A DNA stretch of 64,000 nt from Lithodes maja (GCA_037953745.1 JBAKBP010007103.1:39166-103165), one strand, 5' to 3'; positions 1-12,305 are shown, numbered from the stretch's first letter. Translations and numbers: made by a program. Notes: generated by a model not told the origin, from the letters alone.

Positions 1-538
1 ATTGTCGTGGCGATTATTATTAGTGTTGTAGTGTTTAGGATATTCTTGGCTCCGACGGTATTATATATTCTGCCTTTTTGTGTGCATAGCCTGCACGAGC
101 ATTGTTCCACTGCCTGCCTTTTTGGGTTCCATTTCCGATACGAGCATCTTTATAGCATCTAACATTTAAAGAAGATTCCTTGTTAGTGTTGAAGGACTTT
201 AGTGCACTTTCTTTCATGCAGGAGTGCCTGACATTTATTGATTAAAGTAACGTAAGCTGTAACTTCCCTTACCACCTTACTTTGCATACCATAACCAAGC
301 ACCTTCGGTTATAGGTAGTAATAGGCTGTTTTCACATAACATTAAGCCTAGAGTAGACGCACATTTATTGAGAGTTTGATAGCCTATTATTGCATATAGA
401 ACTCTGTAGACTATTTGTGTTCTTTGTTCACTGGGAATATACTTCAGAGGTTGGAGCTAGCGCTTTCCGTTGTAACATTTATGCCATTACTAGTCCAATG
501 AATAAGAGCCCTGATATATTTGAACCCCAGTCGTAACA
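1..538 (+). repeat. 5' LTR, 3' part only (window edge)
   Basis: Same length as 5993-6530, differing at 5 of 538 positions. It ends in CGTAACA at 538, followed by AA and a TGG-starting primer-binding site. The promoter part of this LTR is off the window; see the 3' LTR for it. Confidence 0.93.
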
Positions 539-540
539 AA

Positions 541-558
541 TGGCGACCTTACCTAGGA
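541..558 (+). other. primer-binding site (tRNA complement)
   Basis: TGGCGACCTTACCTAGGA starts two bases after the LTR end. Its complement ends in CCA and splits into a plausible T-arm end, 7-nt acceptor strand and discriminator base, as expected for a tRNA 3' end. The tRNA species is not assigned. Confidence 0.75.
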
Positions 559-755
559 TTTGGTGAACCTACATTTATTAGCAGGGAACATTTGTTGTTT
601 TGGAGAATATTTTGCGGGGATCAGCAAGAATAATTTTTTTTTGCAACATAGTATAGCCCTTGAGTATTTCCGAGAATTTTTGTGTGTATATCGAGGTATA
701 AGAGTTTGGGGTGCTTCTTTTCTGAATATTGTGGTGAGAAATTTTTGTGTGCATC

Positions 756-2250
756 ATGTCTTATACCGGATCAGAGGAGAATGGAGACACAGTACGTAAT
801 GTCGAAACTGAGGAACAGCAGCATGATGAAAGGGTTAATCGGGTGAACTGTGAGGAGGATGCTAGGATATTTTTGCAATGGCCTGTTACTGCCGAGCGGT
901 TGGAGGGTATGGATCGGTACGGTCTTCGATGCCTGGCCACAGCTATCGGTCATGCGGTTACTAGCAGCATGACCAGGGATAACTTGATAACGTGTGTACT
1001 GGGCAGGGTGACTGGTGAGTGAGAGGGGTTGAGTGCTCAGAGCCCTTCGGCCATGCTTCCCCTACACTCGACTCCCAGCCGTCCCAGTAGTTTGCCGAGC
1101 CCGGGTACGCTTCCGCAGTTGGGTGGTGACTGGCAGGGTGGGTTGCCCCTGGGGGGACCACCGGTAATTTCAAACATTGTAGCACCTTCACCTCCTCAAG
1201 GGTTAACTCCAGAATTATTGCTTCAGCTCGAATTAGCTAGGCTTCAGCAGCAACAAAGGGCATGTGAGCTTCAGCAGCAATTAGAATTAGCCAAGATAGA
1301 AGAGAGAGCCAAGCTAGCAAAAATCCAAGCTGATTTAGAGTCGACTAGGTACTGTGCCGACATGGACGTAGAGGAGTCGCGAGTAGAGGCAACGGGACAG
1401 CGACTTGGGGCTGGTAACCGTGTTCATGAGCAGTCTCTCTCGCACTTATTGAAACTGGTTCCGGTGTTTGATGAGAGTGGTGTAACAGAATTTTTCACAC
1501 GCTTTGAGAAGAAGTGCCAGGAACACCAGTGGCCAGAGAATAAATGGGCAGCACTTGTATCCTCTAGATTAATAGGCAAGGGTCTTAAAGCCTACGATGC
1601 GTTACCTTTGGAGTTATGTATTGTGTACGAGGATCTCAAGGAGGCTGTCCTGAGGGCTTACGAACTGAAACCAGAAACGTACCGTTTGAAGTTCCGGGGT
1701 GTAACTAAGGGAAGAGATAGCACCTTTTTGGAACACGCCCGGGACTTGTCCGATGCTATGGGGAACTGGCTCTGATCTGAGAAGGTCACAACATTTGATG
1801 AAATTAAGCAGTTAATGATGTTGGAGCAGTTCTTTAAGAGCACGGGCGGTGATCTAACTTTGAACTTAAAGGAGAAAAACCCAAGAACTCTAGTCGAAGC
1901 AGCAGAAATGGCTGATCGACGGCTGTCGTTGATTCGGGGTTGCGGGTCCTCACAGAAGTACGATGTAAGTGCTAAGGACCGTTATCCTCCCCCTCCCCGG
2001 AACAATGACACATTTAAACAGAAGAGCCATGAAACTAAAACTGAATCCAAACCTTACACCACACCGTATGGGAAAAGTCAGGGGCCTTTTACATCACAGT
2101 ATAAGCCGAAACCAAAATTTATGTGTTTTAGTTGCCACCAGGAGGGTCATAAGGCAAATGAGTGCCCTAGTCGACCTCCTCCGGCAGCCGTGTCTTTTGC
2201 TCACGGCATTGGAGTGTTCAAGAGGACATCGGAGTTTGTTAGAGGCATTT
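756..2250 (+). pseudogene. gag: Gag of element 1, with two in-frame TGA stops
   Basis: Structural capsid/nucleocapsid protein of an LTR element. The likely start is the ATG at 756. The same frame runs through TGA at 1020-1022 and TGA at 1773-1775 and continues to 4271. About 1230-1340 encodes a Q/E-rich, probably coiled stretch. About 1440-1770 encodes a SCAN-like capsid segment (motifs LLKLVPVFDE, FFTRFEKKC, YRLKFRG), clearly related to the Gag of element 2. A CX2CX4HX4C zinc knuckle (CFSCHQEGHKANEC) lies at about 2124-2165. Both stops would revert to CGA by a single C-to-T change, so CpG decay is a simple explanation; read-through or recoding cannot be excluded from sequence alone. No separate start is needed for the middle section. 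Confidence 0.85.
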
Positions 2251-4271
2251 CTTCCGAGGTAAATACACTGCCAGTGCAGAAGGATCCGGAAGGCTTATTC
2301 CCTGTCCGTGATGCCTTTAGTGACCACAGGGGACTCGGTTGTGTGGAGTGGGGGGGTAGAAGACATGAGGTGAGAATTTTGCGTGACACTGGGGCATCGC
2401 AAACATTGTTGAGAAATTTTACTGGTAAACCTGTAAATACGGCGCGGGTGGTTGTGATTCAGGGAGTTAATGCAACAAGGTCATACCCGCTTGTAAGAAT
2501 GAAGGTGGAAGTTGATGGTGTGACTCGGGACCTGGATATAGGAATTGTGGAGAAGTTACCTGTTGGGGGCGTCGACCTCCTTCTCGGCAACGACTTTGCG
2601 GGGCTTACTTCTGAGGCTCCACCCTTGGTCGTTGCCGAGAAGCCGGCCGACGTGAGTAGGGAGGAGCAGGAGTGGGTTGAGAAGTGTCCGGTGCAGCCTA
2701 TGGCGTGTGTTGTCACCGGAGATCCTGCCTCCAGGGAGTCACATTCTGGTCAACAATCTTTAGATCAGCGGAGGAAGGGTACCGAGAAGGGGTTGAAAGT
2801 TGATGCGGTTGAGAGTTTAGTATCAGCGGACATTCTCGGGGACTCATTATTAGGACCACATTTCGAGTCTAGAGAAGACCCATTAACTGTTCCTGAGAAG
2901 GCAGTGGATGGGCTTAAAAAGACGATGAGACAGCAACGGTATGCAGAGAGAGAGCAACGGGAGGCTAAATTTAATGTAGGAGGGGGGCATGAGTTGTTTC
3001 GCAAACACTTGGATAGGCTTGCTCCTTCGGACATTCGTAAGTTGAAATTGGAAGACCCGGAGGTTCTTGAATGTGGTACCGGTGCTGTCGAGTTGAAGGA
3101 GGACAGTGTTGCACAGTCGAGAGATGTAGCAACGAGGTACCCTGACGCGTACCCTATGAGAAATGGGTCAGCGAAGACGGTGGTCCGAGGCTTGCTAGTG
3201 TATTTTTCCCGGTATGGTTACCCGCAGGAGATTCATGTTGTTTTGTTTGCTGCACGGGAGGTACCTGGGGAAAGTTTGGGATTCAGCCCTAATGAGCTCG
3301 TCTTTGGACACCGTGTCAGAGGGCCTCTCCATATGGTTGAAGAAGTATGGGAGGGCGCAGAAAAACCTTGTTCTATGCTCAAGTGTGTCCTCAACAGTCG
3401 AGAACGGATGTTGCGCAGTCTGGAGTTGGCTGGCCGTAATTTGACTAGCTCTCAGGCCCTCAGGAAGGACAGGTACGACCTCAAGGTTGAAGTCAGGGAG
3501 TTTCACGTGGGTCAGGAGGTGTTGATTCTACTGCCCCTTGTAGGTCACCCCTTATCCGCGAAGTACACTGGTCCTTATAGGGTGGTGGAGGAGCTATCGG
3601 ACCTGGTTTACTTGGTAGCCACTCCAGACAGACGGAAGCGCAATCAGTTGTGTCATGTTAATCCCATGAAGGAGTATGGGAGGCACCCCCCTGAGCCTCT
3701 CACTGTGCCTGTGATGACGTTTAGCAGTCAAGGTGGAGAAGGAGAATGGGACAGTCAAGCTCAGGTGGAGGATAACTGGAAGGATAAGAACTTCAAATGG
3801 GCGCCTGAGTGTGAGAAGGTGTTTAGAGAAGTAAAACACCTGTTGTGTACTCACCCGATCCTCAGGGCCCCTGACTTTAGCCTACCTTTCCAACTAGCAA
3901 CGGAGGCTAGTGGTGTGGGGGCTGGTGCTGTCCTTGTGGAAAAGGATGATGATGGGCTGGAGCATCCTGTTAGTTTCTGCTCGGAGAAGTACAATTCGGC
4001 CCAGGGGAGCTGCTCTGTTGTCGAGGAGGAGCTGCTGGCGGTTGTACTTGCTCCGAGGCATTTCGGGGTCTGTGTTCCAGCCTATGGTCCGGTCGTTGTA
4101 GTTTACCCAGATCATCACCCTCTCAAGTTCTTGGACCAGTTTCACAATCGGAATATGAGGCTGACCAGGTGGTCACTAAGGTTATTGGTATATAACCTAG
4201 ACATACGCCATATTGCCGGTTGTGATAACGTGGTTGCAGATGGTCGTTCAAGGGTATATGATCCTGGGTAG
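2251..4271 (+). pseudogene. pol: Protease, integrase remnants and RNase H of element 1 (RT deleted)
   Basis: Same frame as gag. An aspartic protease motif (LRDTGASQ) lies near 2380, followed by the flap-like and GNDFAG part. Next comes a short integrase piece (about 3126-3235, ATRYPDAYP to YPQEIH). This joins directly to AAREVPGESLGFSPNELVFG, so the segment holding the second Asp and the Glu of the DDE triad is gone; the zinc-binding HHCC region and first Asp are also missing. The integrase C-terminal part (GPYRVVEELSD, about 3570) is kept. The frame then jumps to the connection/RNase H region (FKWAPECEKVF at about 3790) with no reverse transcriptase. RNase H has ATEASGVG where element 2 has VDASDQG, so a catalytic Asp is changed. 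Although several large segments are missing, the frame stays open for 818 codons (1815-4271). The element probably depends on proteins supplied by a relative. Confidence 0.85.
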
Positions 4272-4747
4272 ATTGACACACGGGTAGACTCCTGCTTTAG
4301 TTTGAATAGTATTTTGCGCTTGGTGCTTGTTGGCTCGCGGTTGTAGCCCAGCGTATTGGGTCGTAAAGCAGGAGTTGAGCGTTTGGTATAGAAGAAAAAA
4401 CTAGGCTTGCCCCTATAGTGCAGCCGAAATAAACAAATTATAAACATAAAAATCAAATAAAAAACTTTCTTTGATAGTTGAATTTTTTCAGTATTTTATA
4501 GCAGTAATTCTGAGTTGCACTCCTCTCAGAATGCTGGGCTAGAGAAGCTCGCTCTTGAGGAGCATAACTACTATTATAATTTAACCTATTGTGTTGGGAG
4601 GGTTATAATTTTGAAAAAAATGTTTTGTTGAAGAACTGTGCCAGATATTTTACTGCCGCTGGGTGATGGGAAGTGGAGATACAGCATGGGTTCTAACCAT
4701 CAGATTTTTGTGAGCCTTGGGGCCTCTGAGAAAAATCTTGGGGGGGG
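4272..4747 (+). other. 3' untranslated segment and polypurine tract of element 1
   Basis: No gene is seen between the pol stop and the LTR. GAGAAAAATCTT followed by eight G (4740-4747) directly precedes the TGTGACG start of the LTR and fits a plus-strand primer (polypurine tract). Confidence 0.7.
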
Positions 4748-6530
4748 TGTGACGTTGACCACTCCGTTAGAACTGCATGGCTTGTCCTACAGTGACTCAC
4801 TAGGATCGCCAGGGCAGTGGATGGGGCTACAGTTTATGTATTAGAGTGTGCTTTACTTCATATGAAAGCTTGTGTCATGGGCAGTCCAGAAAGGCTCTTT
4901 GTTTTCGCCCATGTCAAGGCTTTATATATTTAATTGTAAAGTATATGTTTTATCATTAACTAGTAATGATGGGATCTGGGAGAGAGAGAGAGAGTAGAAC
5001 AGAGTGAGAGGGGGCGCGCAGTGTTTTTTGTCCCGCTCGATGACGTCACGGCTGGCTGCCTCGCGGGGGTTGGTGGAGAGAGGCCCTTACCATGCTGCAA
5101 GCTCTTGCTAGTGGCTAGATTTACTTGTAACCGCTTTTTCCCACGCGGCTCGAGCTAGTGCGAGTATATATACAGTTCCTCGCCACTCTCTCCCTCAGAT
5201 CTGGTTTCTAGAACACACCCATCTTTTTTCCCTTGCTATCTGTCCCCGCTCCGTACCTGATAATCTTTTCCTCTGCCTATCTCTCTCATTTTCCATATCT
5301 TTCACCACCTTTTATTAATATTATACCCCCTCTGGTTAACTCTGCAAAATCAGCTTCATGCTGGCCAGTTGTATTGTGTGTTAAGGTCTGATATAGCCTA
5401 TGTATGTTAGTTGTTAAGATAAGTGGATCACGAAGCATTGGTTGGCTTTCATATTGCCGCTTCCTATAATTATTAGTGTTCTGCTGGATTAGATAATGCT
5501 AGACTAGGAGTCTGATATTATAGGTATTGTTTCCTATGAGTGCTGGCTTCATTTAAAAGCGGCACGACATACCTGAGAACTGGAGTTGATTGAGTAAATT
5601 CTAGTCTGTGTGCCATTGAGAGTAGAGCATGCACGAATGAGGGCTTTTTGCCTATACCATTCTGCACTGTTCTAGTCTCGATTGTTTGTCTTTGAGGTAC
5701 GCCAGGAGAATACTTCGGTATTAAGGTTTCTCAAGAGAGCTACCCTTCATTATAACGTAATATTTGACGCACAGACTTGAGATTTGCACTAGGCTATGCA
5801 GCATGCCATGCACACCAGTATCTCGTATCATTGACTCTAGCTAGACTTTATCAGTCACAGTAGACATTAAGTATATTAACCTAATTACTCTTTTTATGCA
5901 TACCCATTTATGATTACACAAGCATTTCACAGCCTAGTTTGATGTATTGAGACACAAACGACTTAAGCTCTTTTTGTTGATAGGAATACTGCATTGTCGT
6001 GGCGAATATTATTAGTGTTGTAGTGTTTAGGATATTCTTGGCTCCGACGGTATTATATATTCTGCCTTTTTGTGTGCATGGCCTGCACGAGCATTGTTCC
6101 ACTGCCTGCCTTTTTGGGTTCCATTTCCGATATGAGCATCTTTATAGCATCTAACATTTAAAGAAGATTCCTTGTTAGTGTTGAAGGACTTTAGTGCACT
6201 TTCTTTCATGCAGGTGTGCCTGACATTTATTGATTAAAGTAACGTAAGCTGTAACTTCCCTTACCACCTTACTTTGCATACCATAACCAAGCACCTTCGG
6301 TTATAGGTAGTAATAGGCTGTTTTCACATAACATTAAGCCTAGAGTAGACGCACATTTATTGAGAGTTTGATAGCCTATTATTGCATATAGAACTCTGTA
6401 GAGTATTTGTGTTCTTTGTTCACTGGGAATATACTTCAGAGGTTGGAGCTAGCGCTTTCCGTTGTAACATTTATGCCATTACTAGTCCAATGAATAAGAG
6501 CCCTGATATATTTGAACCCCAGTCGTAACA
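4748..6530 (+). repeat. 3' LTR of element 1 (1,783 bp)
   Basis: Starts TGTGACG right after the G-tract and ends CGTAACA. The last 538 bp equal the window-start LTR. A GA-repeat lies at 4978-4995. The U3-like part carries a CRE-type site and a TATA box; a pyrimidine-rich stretch follows (about 5195-5340). Confidence 0.85.
5041..5200 (+). promoter_or_regulatory. LTR promoter: CRE-like site, TATA box, initiator
   Basis: TGACGTCA (5041-5048) matches the CRE palindrome. TATATATA at 5165-5172 lies about 25-30 bp upstream of CCTCAGATCT (about 5194-5203), which resembles an arthropod TCAG initiator. The order and spacing suggest a RNA polymerase II promoter for element 1. This is inferred from motif spacing only. 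Confidence 0.55.
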
Positions 6531-6658
6531 AACTGAATTTGTAAGTTGTTTTAGAATGCTCTCCTTTTTTTTTTTTTTGCAAAAAGAAGCTTCCGCCTAT
6601 ACTCGTGTATCTGTGCGGAGTAAGTTGTGGTAGGTGTATTTGGCTGCACTGCTGAAAG

Positions 6659-8130
6659 TTATGGTTCAGGTATAGTATGGCCATCTACGGAGAGTTCTGG
6701 ACTCCTCCGTTGTAACCTGTCACCATTAATTACTTCTACCTTGTTGGTGGTAGGGTCTCGAACCTCAAACTGGTTACCGGATGTTGTGTCCGTAACAACA
6801 TAGGGTCCATTATACTTCGGCGAGAGCTTAGACATTCTCGTCGGATCTAGGCACATTGCTTTGTGACCTACGTCAGGACAGTTTGGTATGTCCTTTTATG
6901 CTATTTCCTTATCATTTCAGTCCGGGATGTCTGTAAATGATCTCGGATTTACTGGTGGATCTTGCTGAAGAATTTGAAGTGTCTCATAGCATCTGATATG
7001 ACTTGATAAGAATAATCTAGAGCAATATAGATTTCTGCATAGCTTAGCTGTTGCCAGAGTTTACGTCAGAATCTTGTCTTTACCCTCAGAAGCTAGTCTT
7101 TTATACCTGTCTGTAGGTTTTGGAAGACTCTTCAAGGTAATGTAAAGCCTTTTAGGTTTTCCTTTACTTCTAGATTATGTTTATGTTTACATGATGTTCC
7201 AAGATTTCAAAGATAGCTATGGTAGCTGAGGTACTTTGCAGTCAACTAGCCCAATTTAGAATGGGAGCTGTTGTGCAAACACATGCTTTCTCAAGTAAAT
7301 ATCACTCATTGATTCTTTCACATTGTGCTTGGTTGCCATCCTGTTTTCGGCGAGGATGTGCCTAGGAGAGGAATAGCGAACAAGTGAGTAATGTACGAGC
7401 TTGTTGGTAATTTGGTCTGTTGCATCCATCTTTAAGCAGGAATAGGACAAACTAGTCTGAAAGATTATATTCAACACAAACCAGCTGGTACTGCATACAT
7501 CTGGAGTGTCAAATGGATGTGAAGCCTTCGGGTATTCCAGGAGTGTCACAGGTTATCTTTTGGCAAAGTGTTGTTTACTATCCTTCTTAATAGTTTTCCA
7601 GTAGTACTTCTACCTATCGGCCTCAAGAATTGTTTCCTGTCTGCACATATGAACTGTCCACACCTGTTGGTACAGTTGCTGCACTAGGTAACAAATTGAT
7701 GGCATCTTGATGTTTCGGGAGTACTACTATCTTATCTGGAATGACATGTACAAGGCTGTAAGTGTTGTTGTCAACGGGAAGAGCCCAACCAGAAGTTCTT
7801 AGTGCAATCTTAACTGCAACGAACTTGGTTTCTGGAAAATACATCATCTTCTCCAATTCCAGAAATAGCTTACTTATTAGATATGTAGTGGTTCAAATCT
7901 TGCTCGTCTTTCACTTGGCTTCTTTTTAGGTCGGTAACGAGAACACCGGGGCAACTTGCACAATCCTGGAGAGTGCGTTGGCTGCTACGTTAGCTCTTAC
8001 CCATAATACTAGAAGATACCGGTTAATCCTGGTGACTCCGCGGCAACTTCAGCAAATCCACTGATACAGTGTCGAATGGAAGTGAAGGCGTTGGATAATC
8101 CAAGATTGGTGCGGTTCCATCACGTGTCGG
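6659..8130 (-). pseudogene. Integrase remnant (first catalytic Asp and GPY/F-type end visible)
   Basis: On the - strand PFDTVSVDLLKLPRSHQ surrounds the first DDE aspartate (codon 8056-8058), matching the PFxxVxxDLL pattern before an integrase core. A stop follows soon after, and the core is broken by several stops. The C-terminal part at 6856-6659 contains KLSPKYNGPYVV (GPY at 6800-6808) and ends NGDRLQRR, as in gypsy GPY/F integrase tails. The second Asp and the Glu were not located. Confidence 0.6.
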
Positions 8131-10162
8131 GTTAGCTGTAGGAATGTCTCTTACCACCGCTTTAGTCTGCCAGTGAGAAGTTATCACCTTTGAGTACCTT
8201 CTTGTCCTTGCCTGTCTGTCTGAGTAGAGGTCGAAGGAAGGCTCAAGGCTAATATTTCACGAAGGTTACGACTCCCAAGATGTTACAAGGGTTAACCTTT
8301 CTGTTTTGTGATATCTAGTCTCTACGTTTATTCAACACTTTCCTTATGTAACCAATGACTTGCATCTTGACTATGTCACTTGGCATTTTGAATGTTGTAT
8401 GGAGCTCTTGTGAGAAGAGTTGTGTGTACGAGTGTGAATGTTGAACATGTTTTGACTGGAATTTAGGCAAGCATTTGGATGAGCTCTGCCTCTTAAGACT
8501 TGGAAACATCTTATTACTATTCTAACCTTAAGTTTGTATTTTAAGTGCGACTTTAGAAAGGTAAATAACTAGACAGATCATACTATTCGATGAGAATCCT
8601 TTCTGCTCAACTCGAGATTGGCTTACTTGGACATCTCAGATACTGATCGTGAATGTACAGTCAAGTCTTCTGGTGTCTATCCATGAGGTGATGGAGTTCC
8701 ACTTAAGAAAAACTTAGACTTTTGAGTTACTTTGAAAAACTTTATTCCCCTTATTCCTATGTCGTGTAGGAGTTCTGATGGATCAGACTGTGGGAAGTAA
8801 TTCCTTAACTTGGCTAGAATATGCTGTGTGGTTGTCTTTGTGGCGATCAACCACCTAAATTGTCTTGTTCTTGGTTACCAATCGGGTTGGTGACAACCAA
8901 AGGAAGAACGTGTGTTTTAGACTTACCTAGGATTACTTTGAGGGATATGTAGTGCTTTGGTTAAATTCTTTAGTGTTGTTAGTCGTATACTGCGGAAGGC
9001 GACTACAATCCTAAGTCTAGGTCTTCGTAGCTTCAGGAGAATGTTTACTTATGCGCTGAAAATACCTGAGTAGATGCGCAAGTCATTCTATAACTCTACG
9101 GCAGTTCATATCCTCTACAGGGTTGCCTGCAGGATGTGTTAGTACAAAATGGATCTGGATGCCGTTGGTAATGTACTTACTTGTGCTGTAAAAGGTCTTT
9201 CCACATCGGCTATAACTTTCGGGTAGTGTTCTGGAAGGCATACCCTATTTCTCTCACAATTCCATTCTCTTCCGGATACTACTAAGGGAAACTATCCATG
9301 AAACCCAATTGGAAGGTGTGCACCTTCTTTAGTACGAATCCTTCTGAGCTGTGGATATGAGCGAGAGTAATCTTAGTTTGCAATATGGCTCTTGATCCTA
9401 GCACTCTTAGGATCTTGCAGGTGAAACTGGTCATGCTTGTTGACACAGTCGCTGCTATAATGATCGAATGCAGGAAAGAACGCGTAATGCGTGTTGTGTA
9501 TGTACTTCGAGAGTGTTGACCCAACTGAGACTTATACACCATCGACTTGGAAAAGCTTCCAAGGATGCGTAAACTAACTGCCCATGCTTGTTGGAACAGC
9601 TGTTACTAAATCGGTGCTGGGGATAAATCAGATCGAACACAGTACTGAGTACCGGAACAACTATGGGTGAAGCTTAATCTGTGAGACTTCATGTTGATGT
9701 GGTTATCCTTCAGATTCAGTATGTCTTGGACATAGATGATTTGTGCTTGTGCGGAACCTTTCTTTGCTTATGTGCTTCTGCTACGCAAACTATTTGTGAG
9801 TTTCGTAGGAGACCTGTGTCAAAAGGTGTCTACCGCCACAAGAATGTATTGGGGACTACGTGTGGGACCTTGGTGTGAGGCTTAATCCACCACGTAAAAC
9901 TGGCTTAGTCACGTATAACCTTAGTGTAAGGTGTTGATTGTGACACAAAATGTCGACCGTGGAGGGGTCTCGTTCTCTGCAACTCAGGGGAGTTTGTACT
10001 GCAGAGGGTCTGCCAATTTTAGTCTTGGAACTAAAGGATCTGACACGCTGGTAGGGACCAGAATCGCGAAGGAGGCGACTTATCTCTTGGTCTACTCGGG
10101 GTGTCTACACGAGGGCAGTAATTTGTGTCGTGTCCATACAGAGTTTCACAAACGATGCAGTA

Positions 10163-11124
10163 TCACCTTCGTGCAGGTCTTTCTCGATGCTTTTGGCGAG
10201 GATTTCGTTGTGGTTTTCCTGCCCTACGAGGTTTTGTATGCACTCGGGATTTGCGTTGTGACTTTTGTTTCCACTGTGGGAGTAACTGTGGATGGCGTTT
10301 CCAGCAATTTGTTCTTGTATGACCAACTTTATGGCAGTGGCCACACTTCTTAGGAATTGTACCAGTTCTTCTCGGAGGCGAAGGCGTCGGACTAGGTCTG
10401 CGATTCGCCCCGCAAGAGTGGTTTCTCCTTGCATTATGATTGCAGTATACTGTCTGTGATACTGTCACTATCTCACAAGCTCTTCTTGGATTGGCAAGAG
10501 GAATTAACTCGGGGTCTGGTCTACGAGCTCTTCTTGGCTTGACAAGAGTAATTTGCTCGGGCTTTTTGTTGGGGTGGAGCCTTGGCACCAACTTGAGAAG
10601 AGATGCGGGACAGTCTCTGCTGTAGCGCCTGGAATCTCGGGAGCTGGGTCCGACGAGGTCTCAGAAGCAGTATCTGTGTCCGCAGCAATGCTCGCATCAG
10701 TGTCCGAAGCTGACTCCGGGGACTCCGGGATAATCTCTAAACTTGGATTAGACCTTGGAGTTTGGTTAGCGACTGGGGTGATGGATTTCCTTGATTGGTG
10801 ACCATCGTGACTTTCAGTGCTAGCGAAGTTTGCGAGTTTTACCCAAAAATCCTCGTAGCTTGATGTCTGAAATGGAGTGGTTGCTTGAGCGAGGTCGATA
10901 GCAGTTCCTGGTTTCAGATGTAACTGGACAAAGGCAATTTTGTATACGGCCTTTTTGATGTTTCGGGATTTCATGTACTCGTCTATTCTGTGTAGGAAAG
11001 AAAACGGTCCAGCTGGGTAGTTATGACAATTCTTCCGAGAAAACATAGGCAAGTGGACTGTAAGCTGTGTCTGAGCATCCACATGAGGACTGCCTTTGGC
11101 TGTAGCTATAGTGATAGCTGTCAT
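10163..11124 (-). pseudogene. gag: Gag remnant with CCHC zinc knuckle
   Basis: The first 206 codons (11124-10504) have a hydrophobic/aromatic N-terminal part (PMFSRKNCHNYPAGPFSFL) resembling LTR-element Gag, then an acidic S/T/D-rich linker. The basic nucleocapsid part is in another frame (about 10591-10163) with CGHCHKVGHTRTNC, a CX2CX4HX4C knuckle at 10304-10345, followed by an R/K-rich tail. The change of frame between the two parts may be a real frameshift of the element or a mutation. It is not closely similar to the Gags of elements 1 and 2. Confidence 0.65.
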
Positions 11125-11992
11125 AGCTGTAGCGGGAGCTGTAGCTGTAGTTGTAGCTGTGATAGCTGTGAGTGTACTAAGTTCTTCTGAAAACTTCTCT
11201 ACACTTGCCTCTATCTAACTTACCCTAGTCCTGGAAATTTATAAATATTAAACTTACCTTTGAAATGCAGGTGTTGTACACTAGTCTTTGTACAAATATT
11301 TAAAGTGTCGGACGTTCGTAGGGGAAAAATTCTGATAAGTGCATGGCACAGTCTCAGAATAATATAACCTTGGTGCCTGGGCGACACGAAGGGCCTTATA
11401 TTTTATGTGTAAATATTGTTAGAAGTTCGCTTGCGCTAAGGATGTATCAGGGTGGCCCGATGTCTCCTTGAAAAAGTTAGCTAGTCTTTCAGTCAAGTCG
11501 TCAATGTAAGAATCCAGTTTTGTCCCTACTTCTTTTCTCAACTCTGTGTCTGACTGGGGCTCAAACTTCTATTCCTTAAATTCCACTTTAAATTCAAGAA
11601 AATTTTACAAGCATTGAAACATAATCCCCACCTGAAATTCTGAAATGACGTAACATTCAAGGTCACTAGCATAGAATATAGGTCGTAGGAGTTTCACTTT
11701 AACGTCACACCTCTATCCAAGTTGAAGGATGAATTGATGTTAGTTAGATTATGAGTTCAGCAAAACAAAATTATACAAGGAAGTTTAGGAAAATTCAAGT
11801 TAGCAAGGCACTGTATAGGGATACTCTCTTACTAAGAAATTCAGATTAGTAAGGCACTATAGGGATACCCTATTCTCTTAATAAGCAATTGAAAAAGACA
11901 CACACAACACGAAATAACAGAAAGAAGGGTTTGATCACTGTTAGAAAACCTCTTATTATTGTACTGTTACTGCAAATAAAATATATTACTGT
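11125..11992. other. Non-coding stretch with a short tandem duplication
   Basis: No gene seen. About 11810-11895 holds two diverged copies of a motif containing AAGGCACT, ATAGGGATA and CTCTTA. This region was continuous with 15680 onward before the LINE inserted. It may include the leader or LTR of the - strand gypsy remnant, but no LTR partner was found. Confidence 0.4.
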
Positions 11993-12305
11993 GAGACCTG
12001 TGGTGGGCTGACCCTTTGTCAGAGTGAGGGTTGGTGTCCTCTACTTCCCATAGCCCCTTCTATCTTTTTCTCCTTCTGCATCTCTAATTTTTTTTCAAAT
12101 GGCGTAGGGATGCGGCGACCCCAACGCCCGCCACTTTCTGGTGCAGGTAGCCTCCTCTGTGGTGGAGGGGTGAGAAATTTCCACCACCGCTTTTCTCCAG
12201 CGAGACGTAGAAGTCGGCTAAAGGGGATCGGGGGCGGGGGGCCTGGTATCCTTCTCCCCTTAAATAAATCTACCAAAAAAACGAGACAGAGATAGGGGCG
12301 AGGGA

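Larger units (their letters stand above)
1..6530 (+). mobile_element. LTR retrotransposon, Ty3/gypsy type, internally deleted (element 1)
   Basis: Bases 1-538 match 5993-6530 with 5 substitutions and no net indel, so they are the ends of two LTRs; the start of the 5' LTR lies outside the window. Between them are a primer-binding site at 541, one long gag-pol-like frame (756-4271) and a G-tract at 4740-4747 just before the 3' LTR. LTR termini are TGTGACG and CGTAACA, an imperfect inverted repeat. About 0.9% LTR divergence suggests a recent insertion. The 5' flank is missing, so no target-site duplication can be checked. Confidence 0.93.
6540..11124 (-). mobile_element. Decayed gypsy-type LTR retrotransposon, no LTRs recognised
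   Basis: On the - strand, Gag with a zinc knuckle (11124-10105) is followed downstream by integrase traces (8130-6659). Gag first and integrase last is the usual gypsy order. The middle (about 10100-8150) is too broken for me to name protease or reverse transcriptase with confidence. Element 1 ends at 6530, immediately beyond, so it may have landed in or next to this older element. I found no matching LTR pair. Confidence 0.65.
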
